A DNA stretch of 64,000 nucleotides from Neomesorhizobium albiziae. Its GTDB lineage: Bacteria; Pseudomonadota; Alphaproteobacteria; Rhizobiales; Rhizobiaceae. The stretch covers positions 434,001-498,000 of the forward strand of contig NZ_FOSL01000002.1 in the NCBI RefSeq assembly GCF_900114255.1, written 5' to 3'. Position numbers and translations under genes: made by a program. Under the pieces are notes generated by a model. It searched no databases, was not told where the DNA came from, and worked only from the letters and a program-made list of their open reading frames with translations. Below are positions 35,738 to 44,945 of the stretch, piece by piece. The first letter of the stretch is position 1. Each line of letters opens with the position of its first letter.

Positions 35738-36445
35738 ATGCGCTACGCAATCTATTTCACCCCGGAACGTGACGACCCGCTGACCCGCGTTGCGGCGAAT
35801 TGGCTGGGCCGCGATCCGTTTACCGGCGCTGCCGCTCCGGCGCCGGCGATCGGCCGCCTGTCGCCTGCCGAAATCGCTTTCCACACCGCCGCCGCCCGCC
35901 GCTACGGCTTCCACGCCACGCTGAAGGCGCCGTTCCGGCTCGCCGCTGGCGAAACCGAGGCGTCGTTGATCGAGGCCATGGACGTCTTCGCCGAAGCGGT
36001 GACGCCAGTCGTCATTCCGCGGCTGGTGCCCCGGCAGATCGACAGCTTTTTCGCCCTTGTTCCCGAACAGGCATCGGCGGAACTCAACAGCTTCGCCAAC
36101 GACGTCGTGACTGCCTTCGAGCGCTTCCGCGCCCCGCTCACCGAGGCCGAGATCGAACGGCGCAGCCCCGATTCACTGAGCCCGCAGCAATTCCGAAACC
36201 TCTACCAGTGGGGTTACCCCTATGTGTTCGAAGCGTTCCGCTTCCACATGACGGTGACCGGCCGGGTAAGCGACGCCGAAGCGCCCCGCATCTGCGGCGC
36301 CATCGAGGAATTTTTCGGCGCCGTGCTCGACGAGCCTGTCGCCGTGGACGGCATGGCGCTTTTCGTCGAACCGGAACCTGGCGCCCCCTTCCACATACGA
36401 TCATACCATCCGCTGGGTCCCCGGCGGGAAAGAAAGACCGCCTGA
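35738..36445 (+). CDS. DUF1045 2H-phosphoesterase-like phosphonate protein
   Basis: A 235-residue protein of the phosphonate-operon family TIGR03223/DUF1045. Two HxT motifs, HATL (about 62-65) and HMTV (about 170-173), match the twin catalytic histidines of 2H phosphoesterases, which open cyclic or other phosphodiesters. Because phnP is absent here and the next genes are phnM and phnN, it may cleave 5-phosphoribosyl 1,2-cyclic phosphate in place of PhnP; that is inference. GAGGAAA precedes ATG 35738. phnM starts 1 bp after its stop. Confidence 0.88.
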   Translation: MRYAIYFTPERDDPLTRVAANWLGRDPFTGAAAPAPAIGRLSPAEIAFHTAAARRYGFHATLKAPFRLAAGETEASLIEAMDVFAEAVTPVVIPRLVPRQIDSFFALVPEQASAELNSFANDVVTAFERFRAPLTEAEIERRSPDSLSPQQFRNLYQWGYPYVFEAFRFHMTVTGRVSDAEAPRICGAIEEFFGAVLDEPVAVDGMALFVEPEPGAPFHIRSYHPLGPRRERKTA

Positions 36446-36446
36446 G

Positions 36447-37583
36447 ATGACCGCTGAAACAGTTTTAAAGAATGCACGCATCGTGCTCGCCGACGAGGTG
36501 CTGACGGGGTCGATCCTGATCCGGGACGGCAGGATCGCGGACATCTCCGAGGGCGGCATGGCGGGCGAAGACATGGCTGGCGATTATGTCATTCCCGGTC
36601 TCGTCGAACTCCACACCGACCACCTCGAAGGCCATTATGCGCCGCGCCCGAAAGTGCGCTGGAACCCCATCGCCGCCGTGCTGGCGCATGATGCGCAGGT
36701 GGCGACCGCCGGCATCACCACCGTGTTCGATGCGTTGCGGGTGGGACTTGACGAAGACTCCGACATGACCGCGGCGGAGATGCGCAAGCTCGCCGACGCG
36801 ATCGAGGACAGCGTCCGCAAGGACCGCGTACGCGCCGACCATTTCATTCATCTGCGCTGCGAAGTCTCGGCGCCCGATTGCCTTGAGGGTTTCGGCTTCT
36901 TCGACGGCGACGAACGCGTCAGGCTTGCTTCGCTGATGGACCATGCGCCCGGCCAGCGGCAGTTCGCCAAGCTCGAGGCATACGCGATCTACTATCAGGG
37001 CAAGCTGAAAATGTCCGACGAGGCGTTCCGCATCTTCTGCGAGCGGCGTGTCGCCGATTCCGAAGCGAATTCGCCGGCCAATCGCGCCGCGATCGCCGCC
37101 GCCTGCCAGGCGCGCGGCATCGTGCTCGCCAGCCACGATGACGCCACGGTTGCGCATGTCGAGGAGGCGGTGCAGCAGGGCATCCGCGTCGCCGAGTTCC
37201 CAACCACGGAAGCTGCCGCCCGCGCCTCCAAGCAGGCCGGGCTCGGCGTGCTGATGGGTGCGCCCAATGTCATGCGCGGCGGCTCGCATTCCGGTAACGT
37301 TTCGGCCCGCACGCTTGCCGAAGGCGGCATGCTGGATATCCTTTCGTCGGACTACATTCCTTTCAGCCTTATCCAGTCGGCCTTCTTCCTCGGCGAGGTG
37401 GTCGACGGCATCTCGCTGCCGCAGGCGGTGGCGATGGTCTCGAAAAACCCTGCTGAAGCGGTCGGCCTCGACGATCGTGGCGTCATCGAGAACGGCCGCC
37501 GCGCCGACCTCGTGCGCGTGCGCGTCGACGAGCATGTGCCGGTCGTGCGTACTGTCTGGCGCGAGGGGCGCCGCGTCGCATGA
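36447..37583 (+). CDS. phnM: PhnM triphosphate diphosphatase
   Basis: A 378-residue amidohydrolase-superfamily enzyme that removes pyrophosphate from alpha-D-ribose 1-methylphosphonate 5-triphosphate, giving the C-P lyase substrate. Metal-site motifs are VELHTDHLEGH (about 52-62), FIHLRCE (about 134-140), ASHDD (about 229-233) and the C-terminal SSDYIPFS. Length matches the family. Its last 4 bp overlap phnN (ATGA). Confidence 0.97.
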   Translation: MTAETVLKNARIVLADEVLTGSILIRDGRIADISEGGMAGEDMAGDYVIPGLVELHTDHLEGHYAPRPKVRWNPIAAVLAHDAQVATAGITTVFDALRVGLDEDSDMTAAEMRKLADAIEDSVRKDRVRADHFIHLRCEVSAPDCLEGFGFFDGDERVRLASLMDHAPGQRQFAKLEAYAIYYQGKLKMSDEAFRIFCERRVADSEANSPANRAAIAAACQARGIVLASHDDATVAHVEEAVQQGIRVAEFPTTEAAARASKQAGLGVLMGAPNVMRGGSHSGNVSARTLAEGGMLDILSSDYIPFSLIQSAFFLGEVVDGISLPQAVAMVSKNPAEAVGLDDRGVIENGRRADLVRVRVDEHVPVVRTVWREGRRVA

Positions 37584-38212
37584 TGGTCTCGGCCTTGATC
37601 GAACGCGAACTGACCGGCGCTGCCTTCCCGGTGCGCAACGGAGTCTTCATTGCCGTCGTCGGCCCGAGCGGCGCGGGCAAGGACACGATCATGGACTACG
37701 CGCGCGAAAAGCTGCGCGACGAGGGCGGCGTCGAGTTCGTACGCCGTGTCATCACGCGGCCGAGCGACGCCTCGTCCGAAGACCACGACACCCTTGCCGA
37801 CGCCGCCTTCGAGGAAGCGGAAAGCCATGGCGCTTTCGCATTGTCGTGGACCGCGCACGGCTTGAAATACGGTCTGCCGGCGTCGGTCGACAAGACCATC
37901 GCCAATGGGCGCGTCGCCATCGCCAATCTGTCTCGCGGAGCCTTGCCGGCGCTGCGGGAGCGCTATGCCACCGTCGCCATCGTGGAGATCACCGCGCGGC
38001 ACGAAGTGCTGGCGGAGCGGCTTGCGGCGCGCGGTCGGGAATCGCGCGGCGAGGTGCTGGCGAGGCTTGCCCGCACCGCGCCGGTGGAGCGTGGCGCCGA
38101 CGTCATCACCATCGACAACAGCGGCGCGCGCGAAGACGCCGGCGAGCAGTTCATCACGGTAGTCCGCAAGGCCATCGCCCACGCGGATACGGTGGCGCCG
38201 TTTAGTCAGTAA
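37580..38212 (+). CDS. phnN: Ribose 1,5-bisphosphate phosphokinase PhnN
   Basis: A 210-residue kinase of the guanylate-kinase fold that converts ribose 1,5-bisphosphate to PRPP, the last step of the C-P lyase path. Walker A is GPSGAGKDT (about 30-38), and RRVITRPSDASSEDHDTL is the lid/substrate loop. It overlaps phnM by 4 bp. It ends the uptake half of the phn genes, convergent with the iron locus 8 bp away. Confidence 0.95.
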   Translation: MMVSALIERELTGAAFPVRNGVFIAVVGPSGAGKDTIMDYAREKLRDEGGVEFVRRVITRPSDASSEDHDTLADAAFEEAESHGAFALSWTAHGLKYGLPASVDKTIANGRVAIANLSRGALPALRERYATVAIVEITARHEVLAERLAARGRESRGEVLARLARTAPVERGADVITIDNSGAREDAGEQFITVVRKAIAHADTVAPFSQ

Positions 38213-38220
38213 GCAATTGC

Positions 38221-39312
38221 TTACATTATTCGCAGCAGGTGGTTGTCCCAGACATAGTCCTGCATCTCGGTGGCGCCGCCTTCCGGGTCGACGATTTCGC
38301 CGGCGCCGGTCGTCGCCATGAAGGCAGACTGGTCGGGCGCCAGGCCGCAGACTTCCTTCAGCGACAGCGATGAACGCACGGCGCCCGTTGCGGTGTCGAT
38401 GACCGCCATGCTGTTGCCCTGCGGCGACGACACCGCAACGGTGCCGGCAGCCGGATTGGCGGCGACCGAGCCGACATAGTTGCGCAGCCCGCCGAGCACG
38501 TCTTCCGGCATGTCGACCAGCGCCAGGTCGGAGCCGGGTTTCGCCTTGCCGACCAGCAGCGGCCGGTCGCCGGCCGGGCCTTCGTACTGGCAGCCGAACC
38601 AGACGGCGCCGGCCGCGTCGATGTCCATGTGGCGGATCGACAGCTGGTGCAGCGCAGGCGGCAAAAGATGCTCTTCGATAAGGCCGCCGCTGGTCCGGTC
38701 GACGAACACCAGCGACGGTTTCATGGTCGACAGATTGAGCTTGGCGCGGCCGAAGTCCGGATGCGTCTCGATGCCGCCATTGGCGATCGCCAGCGTCCTG
38801 CCGTCCGGCATCAGCAGGAGTTCGTGCGGGTCCATGCCGTGCGTCGGAAACTCTCCGACGCGACGAAAGCTGTCGGTGGCGTCGTAGACGCCGATCATGC
38901 CGGCGGCGTTTTCATAATCGTTTTCGGTGGCGTAGAGCAGTCTGCCGTCCGGCGAGAACACGCCGTGGCCGAAGAAGTGTCGGCCTTCGACGCTTGCAAT
39001 AGTTAGTAGTTGCTTACGTTTTGTGTGATCGAATACGACCGCGAAGGTGCCAGGCCGCCGCGCGAACACCACCGCCCGCTGCGACACCGGATCGAAGGTC
39101 ACATCGTGGCCGCGGTCGGGCAGGTCGGCCGAAAAGACTATTTTGCGGTCTTCAGACAGCACCGCCACGCCATATGCGCCGTCACGCGTCTGATAGGCGG
39201 TGGCGAAAACCGCTTCCGCCGCTTCTACCGCATGCACGGCTTGCGGCGAAAGCGACGCCACAAACCCGGCGCCGGCGGCCTTGAGGAATACGCGGCGGTC
39301 GATGAGGCGCAT
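38221..39312 (-). CDS. DUF1513 exported beta-propeller protein of the iron locus
   Basis: A 363-residue exported protein whose N-terminus, MRLIDRRVFLKAAGAGFVASL, has a twin-arginine-like signal. The body has propeller-like repeats (VSPQGNSMAVIDTATGAVRSSLSL, LLMPDGRTLAIANGG). DUF1513 proteins are usually found with imelysins and a di-heme protein in putative iron-uptake clusters, as here. The role is unknown. ATG 39312 lies 4 bp after the imelysin stop. It is the last gene of the locus. Confidence 0.85.
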   Translation of the reverse strand: MRLIDRRVFLKAAGAGFVASLSPQAVHAVEAAEAVFATAYQTRDGAYGVAVLSEDRKIVFSADLPDRGHDVTFDPVSQRAVVFARRPGTFAVVFDHTKRKQLLTIASVEGRHFFGHGVFSPDGRLLYATENDYENAAGMIGVYDATDSFRRVGEFPTHGMDPHELLLMPDGRTLAIANGGIETHPDFGRAKLNLSTMKPSLVFVDRTSGGLIEEHLLPPALHQLSIRHMDIDAAGAVWFGCQYEGPAGDRPLLVGKAKPGSDLALVDMPEDVLGGLRNYVGSVAANPAAGTVAVSSPQGNSMAVIDTATGAVRSSLSLKEVCGLAPDQSAFMATTGAGEIVDPEGGATEMQDYVWDNHLLRIM

Positions 39313-39316
39313 TGCC

Positions 39317-40396
39317 TTAGTCTCCATCAAGCGAGGAGAAGCCAGCGGTTAGTCCGAGTTCGGTCGCCAGCCGGGTGCCGAAAATCTCCGAAAGGCTCGA
39401 CGTGACGACGCCGAAATAAGCGAACTTGCCGCGTTTCTCGGGATTGGCCAGCGCGGCATCGACCGGTCCCTTCGCCGCTTCGGCAGCGTTGATAGCATTG
39501 CCCAACTCGAAGTTCGCCGACTGGGCGATCCAGCGCGATGGTTCCGGCAGCGCCGGCCCGATGCCGGAGGCATCGAACAGCGCCTTCAAGCCCTCCATAT
39601 TGCCCTTGAGCGCGTCGGCGGTTTTGCCGGAGCGCCAGAACAGCGCCTGCTTCGGCTTGTCGGCATTTTCCGTGTCGCCGAGGAAGCCGCCGAGCCGCTG
39701 GTCGCGGATCAGTTCCAGGCCGTTGACAAAAACTTCCAGCAGCTCGGTAAGCGCCTCGTCCGCGTTGCGATAGAGCGGATTTTGATCTCCGAACCCCTGC
39801 CATTTCGCCGAAAAACCCGTCGGACCGGCCCATTCAGCCGCAAGTTCACCAGCCATGTCGTCGAGATTTTTCGAGATCGCCGCGCCATAGGCGCAGCGGA
39901 ACGCCCCCGCCTGGCCGGACAGTTCCTCGGCGCCCGTCCCGTAGAGGACGAACTCCAGCGCACCCAGCCCTTGCATGGCGACGCTCTTGCCGGCGAGTTC
40001 TTTCGCATCGCTGGCGGTCCGGTCTCTCTCTGCCAATGCCGCCTGAACCTGCTTGAGGCCAATGCTCTTGCGGTCCGGCCAAAAGAGAATGCGCTCCAGC
40101 CGGTTTTTTTCCGTCACTGGTCCGAAGCGGATGATTTCGATTTGCGACCAGGAGTCGATTGCCGAGGAGAAAGCAGTGCGCGCGGCTTCGAGCGACGCTT
40201 CCGACGGAGCCTTGCAGAGGCTGGCGGCGGCCTTGTCCAGCGCGGTAGTCGCGTCGTGAAACCGGACATAGCCGGGCCGCACGAAATCCGCGACGCTGCG
40301 CGACACGATTGCCTTGCTGTCGAGGCTGGCCGCGCCTGCCGGGACGGCTGACAGCAGGAGGAGGCCGGTGGCCATGGCCGAAAAGGTCCGCAGCAT
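39317..40396 (-). CDS. Imelysin-family periplasmic protein (variant motif)
   Basis: A 359-residue exported protein (signal MLRTFSAMATGLLLLSAVPAGA) of the imelysin/peptidase M75 family, thought to take part in iron uptake. The family motif GxHxxE reads GLGALEF (about 145-151) here, so the His is replaced by Gly while Glu stays. The second imelysin of this locus keeps the His. The start overlaps the di-heme stop by 1 bp (TGATG), so expression is coupled. Confidence 0.87.
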   Translation of the reverse strand: MLRTFSAMATGLLLLSAVPAGAASLDSKAIVSRSVADFVRPGYVRFHDATTALDKAAASLCKAPSEASLEAARTAFSSAIDSWSQIEIIRFGPVTEKNRLERILFWPDRKSIGLKQVQAALAERDRTASDAKELAGKSVAMQGLGALEFVLYGTGAEELSGQAGAFRCAYGAAISKNLDDMAGELAAEWAGPTGFSAKWQGFGDQNPLYRNADEALTELLEVFVNGLELIRDQRLGGFLGDTENADKPKQALFWRSGKTADALKGNMEGLKALFDASGIGPALPEPSRWIAQSANFELGNAINAAEAAKGPVDAALANPEKRGKFAYFGVVTSSLSEIFGTRLATELGLTAGFSSLDGD

Positions 40397-41925
40397 CAAA
40401 GCGACTCCAGGAATTTGACCAGCGCCTCGCGTTCCCTGCCGGCAAGCGCTGCAAAGCTGTCGCGCGCCTTCTGTGCTTCGCCGCCGTGCCAGAGGATCGC
40501 TTCGGTCAGGTTGCGGGCGCGGCCGTCATGCAGGAAAAATGTGTGCCCGTTGACACGCTTGGTCAATCCGATGCCCCACAGCGGCGGTGTCCGCCATTCC
40601 GTGCCGCTGGCATCGCCCACGGTTTGCCCGTCCGCCAGCCCCTCGCCCAGATCGTGAAGCAGGAAATCGGAATACGGCCAGATCAGCTGGAAGGCCTGCG
40701 CCTTGTTGGGAGCGTCGCGCCGGGTGACGAACTTCGGAGTGTGGCAGGAGGCGCAGCCGAGTTCATAAAAGACCTTCTTGCCGGCAAGCACGTCGGCGTT
40801 GCCGACGTCGCGCCGCACCGGCACCGCGAGGTTCTGCGAATAGAAGGTAACGAGGTCCATCACCGGCGGCGGGGCCTCGACCGCTCCCAGCCGCTCCTGC
40901 ACGCCGTTGGGCAGCGCAAGGCACTCCTTCTCGGCCTCGGTGCAATCGCCCCAGTGTTTCGGCACTTCCGGCGTTGAAATACCGATGTCGCCTGCAAACG
41001 CATCGGCCGATTGCTGGCGGATCGACGGCGTCTGCGCTTTCCAGCCGAAACGCCCGAGCGTCAGTTCACCGCTGAGTTCGTCGCGCACGATCGACGGCCT
41101 GCCGGAAATGCCGTCGCCGTTCCTGTCGTCGGGGTCGGCCTTGGCGAGGATGTCGGCGGGGTGGATCTGCTCGACCAGTCCCAGGCCGATCATCTGCGGC
41201 GTCACCCGCGGCGACAAGGTCGTGCCGGCATCCAGCGGGCCACTGGCAAGGTCGGTCAGGCCATAAGCCGGCTTGCGCAGCGACAGGGCCGTTCCGTCTG
41301 CGAGCCTGACCGGTATCTCCTCATAGGAGATCGTCATCCGGCCCTCGCCGGCGAGCCCCGGCACGGCAAGGTCCTGCAACTGGCCGCCATAGACCGGGTC
41401 GGGGAAGTTGAGAACCTTTCGGTCGGCAAGCGCCTGTTTCTCTTCCTCGGTCTCGGCCTGCCGCGCCAGCCGGAAAAACATGGACGTGGCGTCCGCGTTG
41501 CCTTCCGGCGGATGCCCGCGGCCGTCCTTCAGGTGGCAGCTCTGGCAGGCACGCGCGTTGAACAGCGGCCCCAGTCCGTCGGAGGCCTGCGTCGAGGAGG
41601 GCGAAGATACCCACAGCTTGCGGAAAAGCCCGTTGCCGAGCTTGAACGTACCCTCTTCCTCGAAGGTCAGGTTGGCAGACGATTGCGAGAAGGCGTCCTG
41701 GTTGATGCGCTTGCGCGAGGTTCCGGCGCCGCCCTGCATAGGCTCGAACTGTTCCGGCTTCGAAAAATCCGTCGTCGGCCTGGTGATGGCAGTGACGCGG
41801 GCGAGGTCTTCAGCCGACAGATCGGTGCGGGAGGTGGGGAGGTTTGGAAGTTCGGGCGACCCGGCCGTGCCGGGGACAATCGCGAACATCCAGACGAATG
41901 CGCCGGTCGACACGACACGCGCCAA
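40396..41925 (-). CDS. Di-heme oxidoreductase-like c-type cytochrome (DUF1111)
   Basis: A protein of about 509 residues with two CxxCH heme sites, CQSCH (about 125) and CASCH (about 400), of the di-heme/thiol-oxidoreductase DUF1111 family. A membrane/signal segment (VVSTGAFVWMFAIVPGTAG) precedes the mature part, so it is periplasmic. It may oxidise or reduce iron for the neighbouring imelysins. The start is unclear: in-frame ATG 42006 would translate an intergenic palindrome, so TTG 41925 or GTG 41913 is more likely. Confidence 0.85.
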   Translation of the reverse strand: MARVVSTGAFVWMFAIVPGTAGSPELPNLPTSRTDLSAEDLARVTAITRPTTDFSKPEQFEPMQGGAGTSRKRINQDAFSQSSANLTFEEEGTFKLGNGLFRKLWVSSPSSTQASDGLGPLFNARACQSCHLKDGRGHPPEGNADATSMFFRLARQAETEEEKQALADRKVLNFPDPVYGGQLQDLAVPGLAGEGRMTISYEEIPVRLADGTALSLRKPAYGLTDLASGPLDAGTTLSPRVTPQMIGLGLVEQIHPADILAKADPDDRNGDGISGRPSIVRDELSGELTLGRFGWKAQTPSIRQQSADAFAGDIGISTPEVPKHWGDCTEAEKECLALPNGVQERLGAVEAPPPVMDLVTFYSQNLAVPVRRDVGNADVLAGKKVFYELGCASCHTPKFVTRRDAPNKAQAFQLIWPYSDFLLHDLGEGLADGQTVGDASGTEWRTPPLWGIGLTKRVNGHTFFLHDGRARNLTEAILWHGGEAQKARDSFAALAGREREALVKFLESL

Positions 41926-41937
41926 TCCTGCAGGCCA

Positions 41938-41963
41938 CCTTCTCCCCGGGAACGGGGAGAAGG
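41938..41963. repeat. CCTTCTCCCCG palindrome, copy 1
   Basis: A 26-bp palindrome with arms CCTTCTCCCCG and CGGGGAGAAGG around GGAA. The same arms recur at 60893 and 60994. It lies just upstream of the di-heme gene and marks that stretch as intergenic. Confidence 0.75.
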
Positions 41964-42018
41964 TACCGTCTCGCCTGCGGCGCAGAATACTCAGGGCGCG
42001 CCGCATGCCCGCATGTCC

Positions 42019-42510
42019 TTAGTGTCCTTCCGCCTCGTCCGCCGAGGCAGCGTTGAGCAGGCCGTATTTCTCCTCGCCTATGGAGGCGAGCAGATCGAGC
42101 TGCGTCTCGAGGAAGTCGATGTGGCCTTCCTCGTCGCTCAACAGTTCCTCGAACAGTTGCATGGTCACGTAGTCACCCAGTTCCTGGCAGATCTCGCGCG
42201 ATTTCTTGTACGAAGTGCGCGCGTCGTATTCACCGGCAAGGTCGGATTCCAGCACTTCCTTGACGTTCTGGCCGATCCGAAGCGGCGCTACCGATTGCAG
42301 GTTCGGATGGCCTTCGAGGAAGATGATGCGCGCCACGATCTTGTCGGCGTGGTGCATTTCCTCGATCGATTCGGCACGTTCTTTCTTGGCCAGCTTGATG
42401 TAGCCCCAGTCTTCAAGAAGGCGGTAATGCAACCAGTACTGGTTGACGGCGCCGAGCTCCAGAAACAGAGCCTCGTTAAGCCGCTCGATGATCTGCTTTT
42501 CGCCTTTCAT
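42019..42510 (-). CDS. bfr: Bacterioferritin
   Basis: A 163-residue heme-containing ferritin storing iron in a 24-subunit shell. All ferroxidase ligands are present: Glu18, Glu51, His54, Glu94, Glu127 and His130. The heme ligand Met52 is in EEMHH. The first 35 bp overlap the bfd gene, so the two are tightly coupled; Bfd reduces Bfr to release iron. ATG 42510 is the canonical start, MKGxxxIIxxLN. Confidence 0.97.
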   Translation of the reverse strand: MKGEKQIIERLNEALFLELGAVNQYWLHYRLLEDWGYIKLAKKERAESIEEMHHADKIVARIIFLEGHPNLQSVAPLRIGQNVKEVLESDLAGEYDARTSYKKSREICQELGDYVTMQLFEELLSDEEGHIDFLETQLDLLASIGEEKYGLLNAASADEAEGH

Positions 42511-42787
42511 GGGTAATGCTCCCGTATTGGACCCGCAATCCGCGCACGCGGTCCAGGTGTGAAACGACATCCTCTCCGTTCGCCTCCGAACGCGAGTGGT
42601 AGTTCTCGGTAACCCGAATGATCGTTTCGACCACATTTGGGAAGCAGCCGCAACAGCGTCCTCGCTTTTGCAGCGTATGGTAGACTTTGGCGGGCACGAT
42701 CAGGGTCCAGGGATCCTGATCGAGAAGCTGGACGATCGTCTCTTCGATCTCCTTTTCGGTGATGAGATTGCAGTGGCAGATCAGCAT
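42476..42787 (-). CDS. bfd: Bacterioferritin-associated ferredoxin
   Basis: A 103-residue [2Fe-2S] protein with ligands Cys4 and Cys6 (CHC) and Cys45 and Cys48 (CCGC, with an extra Cys46). It passes electrons to bacterioferritin to mobilise stored iron. Usual Bfd is about 65 residues; the extra C-terminal 40 residues come from reading into the bfr start region, with a 35-bp overlap. It is repressed by iron in many bacteria, which fits the upstream ICE motif. Confidence 0.9.
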   Translation of the reverse strand: MLICHCNLITEKEIEETIVQLLDQDPWTLIVPAKVYHTLQKRGRCCGCFPNVVETIIRVTENYHSRSEANGEDVVSHLDRVRGLRVQYGSITHERRKADHRAA

Positions 42788-42850
42788 TTCATACTCTGGA
42801 GTGGCTGACGGCGCCGGGGCGCCGTTTGGCTGGTGTTGGCGCTCGGAGCC

Positions 42851-44152
42851 TTACTGGAAGACCTTGTCCGGCGCGTCGAGGCTGTCCGATCCCTCGAAGG
42901 CGATCGTATCGAGTTTCAGTGCGGCGACGGCGCGTTCGATCGACTTGGTCTGGTCGACCAGGGCGTCGATTGCCGCCTGCACGGTGGCATTGCCTTCCGC
43001 GTTGCCTTCGCCGATCTGCTGGTCGTAGGCCTCGCCGCCGACGGCACGCGCCTGGATGGCTTCCATCTTGGCGACTGTGGCGTCGAGCTTGCCGGCAAGC
43101 TCCGTGTCGACTGCCGCGTCGGCTTCCTTGACCATCGCAGAAACCGATGCCCCTTCGACCACGCTGCCGTCGACGCGCTTGTAGCTGCCGCGATAGGCGT
43201 CACGGATGCCGACCGCGTCGTACAGATGCGAGATATGGGTATTGTCGGAGAAACAATCATGCTCTTCCTCCGGATCGTGCAGCAACAGGCCGAGCTTCAT
43301 GCGTTCGCCGGCCAGTTCGCCGTAGGACAACGAGCCCATGCCAGTGAGGATGGTCGAGATGCCGGCCTTGGGATCGCCGTCGAGCAGGTTTTTGCGGGCA
43401 GCACCGTCGGCGCCCCAATTGCCGACCATTTCCTGAAGATCGGCGACCAGCAGATCTGAAGCTGCGGCCAGATACTGTGCGCGGCGGTCGCAATTGCCGC
43501 CGGTGCAGTTCCTGGTGTCGTAGTCGGTGTAGGGCCGGTTGCCGGCGCCGGCCTTGGTGCCGTTGAGATCCTGGCCCCACAGCAGGAATTCGATCGCATG
43601 GTAACCGGTTGCGACATTCGCCTCGATATCGCCGGCTTCCTGCAGCGTGCCGGACAGGAGTTCCGGCGTGATCTTCGAGGCATCAATTTTCTCGCCGTTG
43701 ATCTCGATCGACGGGTTGGCGATCACATTGGCGGTGTAAAGTGTGTTTTCGTCGGATTCGGTGCCGTAGCTCTTGTCGACATAGTCGATCAGGCCTTCGT
43801 CGAGCGGCCAGGCGTTTACCCGGCCTTCCCAGTCGTCGACGATGGCATTGCCGAAGCGGTAGACCTCGGTCTGCTGGTAGGGGATGCGCGCTGCCTTCCA
43901 GGCCTCGCGCGCCGCCTTCAGCGTTTCCTCGGACGGCGTCGCGATCAGCGCGTCCACGGCGGTGTCGAGCGCCTTTGCCGTGGTGAGCGCGTCTTCGTAT
44001 TTCGCCAGCGCGATGTCGGAATAGGTGGTGAGTACGGCTTTCGGATCGGCGCCGGCAGCCTTTGCCGGCAGCACGAAGATCGCCGCGGTCAGCACCGCCG
44101 TCGCGGCAACCGCCGCCAGTCTTCCGGAATGTCTGGTCAGGCCGATGCTCAT
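42851..44152 (-). CDS. Imelysin-family iron-regulated protein (IrpA-like)
   Basis: A 433-residue exported protein with a signal peptide ending AKA (about residue 32). It carries the intact GxHxxE motif GYHAIEF at 183-189 and the family segment LLWGQDLN, followed by GNRPYTDY. IrpA/ICMP-type imelysins are made under iron limitation and help periplasmic iron uptake. GAGGAGAGG precedes ATG 44152. It is the second gene of the ICE-controlled iron locus. Confidence 0.92.
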   Translation of the reverse strand: MSIGLTRHSGRLAAVAATAVLTAAIFVLPAKAAGADPKAVLTTYSDIALAKYEDALTTAKALDTAVDALIATPSEETLKAAREAWKAARIPYQQTEVYRFGNAIVDDWEGRVNAWPLDEGLIDYVDKSYGTESDENTLYTANVIANPSIEINGEKIDASKITPELLSGTLQEAGDIEANVATGYHAIEFLLWGQDLNGTKAGAGNRPYTDYDTRNCTGGNCDRRAQYLAAASDLLVADLQEMVGNWGADGAARKNLLDGDPKAGISTILTGMGSLSYGELAGERMKLGLLLHDPEEEHDCFSDNTHISHLYDAVGIRDAYRGSYKRVDGSVVEGASVSAMVKEADAAVDTELAGKLDATVAKMEAIQARAVGGEAYDQQIGEGNAEGNATVQAAIDALVDQTKSIERAVAALKLDTIAFEGSDSLDAPDKVFQ

Positions 44153-44162
44153 TGTCCTCTCC

Positions 44163-44669
44163 TCAGTGAACCGTCGCGCGCGGGGCGCGTGACAAAACGT
44201 CTTCAATGGCATGCCTTGGGATCGGCAGCAGGATCTGCTGCAGACCGGCCAGCGTATCGGCAAAGCTGCCCGCGGCCTCGCCGATCTCGCGGCTGCGGCC
44301 GGGGCAGGACATGTTGCGCAGGCAGGTGAGCGCGGCCGCCTCATCGCCATGCTGCAGGCCGGCGATCAACCCGAGCGTCAGGCATTCGTCGCGGCAGATG
44401 TGATGGGCGCCGAACGGGAAGCTGCGCAGCGGGCATGCCGCGCATTGGCGAAGCGTGCGCACGAAATGCGAAAGCTCGGAAAGCGCCCTGCGTCCTTCCG
44501 CCGCGCCGAGCATGCCTGTGTAGAGCGAGAAGGTCATTTCCCAGGGCGTCACCGAGCCGGTCTCGAAACCGGCCATCCAGCGGCGATAGCCTTCGAGCAC
44601 CAGCTTTTCGGGCGGGCGTTCGAAATAGCAGCCTTCATGCGGATCGAAATCGGAAATGCGCACCGTCAA
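44163..44669 (-). CDS. Unknown Cys-rich protein heading the iron locus
   Basis: A protein of about 168 residues from a TTG at 44669 (GGGAG five bases upstream); ATG 44804 gives 213 residues but a low-complexity N-terminus. Cysteines cluster as QCAACPLRS, HHICRDECL and CLRNMSCPG (about 90-140), with HH nearby, which would suit a metal or Fe-S site. I recognise no family. It lies 10 bp upstream of the imelysin gene, so it is probably part of the iron operon. Confidence 0.65.
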   Translation of the reverse strand: MTVRISDFDPHEGCYFERPPEKLVLEGYRRWMAGFETGSVTPWEMTFSLYTGMLGAAEGRRALSELSHFVRTLRQCAACPLRSFPFGAHHICRDECLTLGLIAGLQHGDEAAALTCLRNMSCPGRSREIGEAAGSFADTLAGLQQILLPIPRHAIEDVLSRAPRATVH

Positions 44670-44945
44670 TGCTGCTCCCGAAGCTGCATCGCAGGTAGCC
44701 GCAAGGCTTGCCGTGCGGTCGAGCGGCCGGTCTTGCCGGCGGGTGCGGACCGGCCGAACAGCCGGTGGGTAGTCGGGGAGGCCGCGCGCAGGCGCGGCTC
44801 GCAAAACGGAGACATGACGTCCTCCAATCGAAAGGGTTCAAGGCCCAGACATCAAAGGGATGCGCCTTTTAAGCGCCACGTCATAAAGCGCCTGTCGGCG
44901 CCAAAGTCAACATAACTGAAAGAAAATGTACTTTAAATCAATAGG

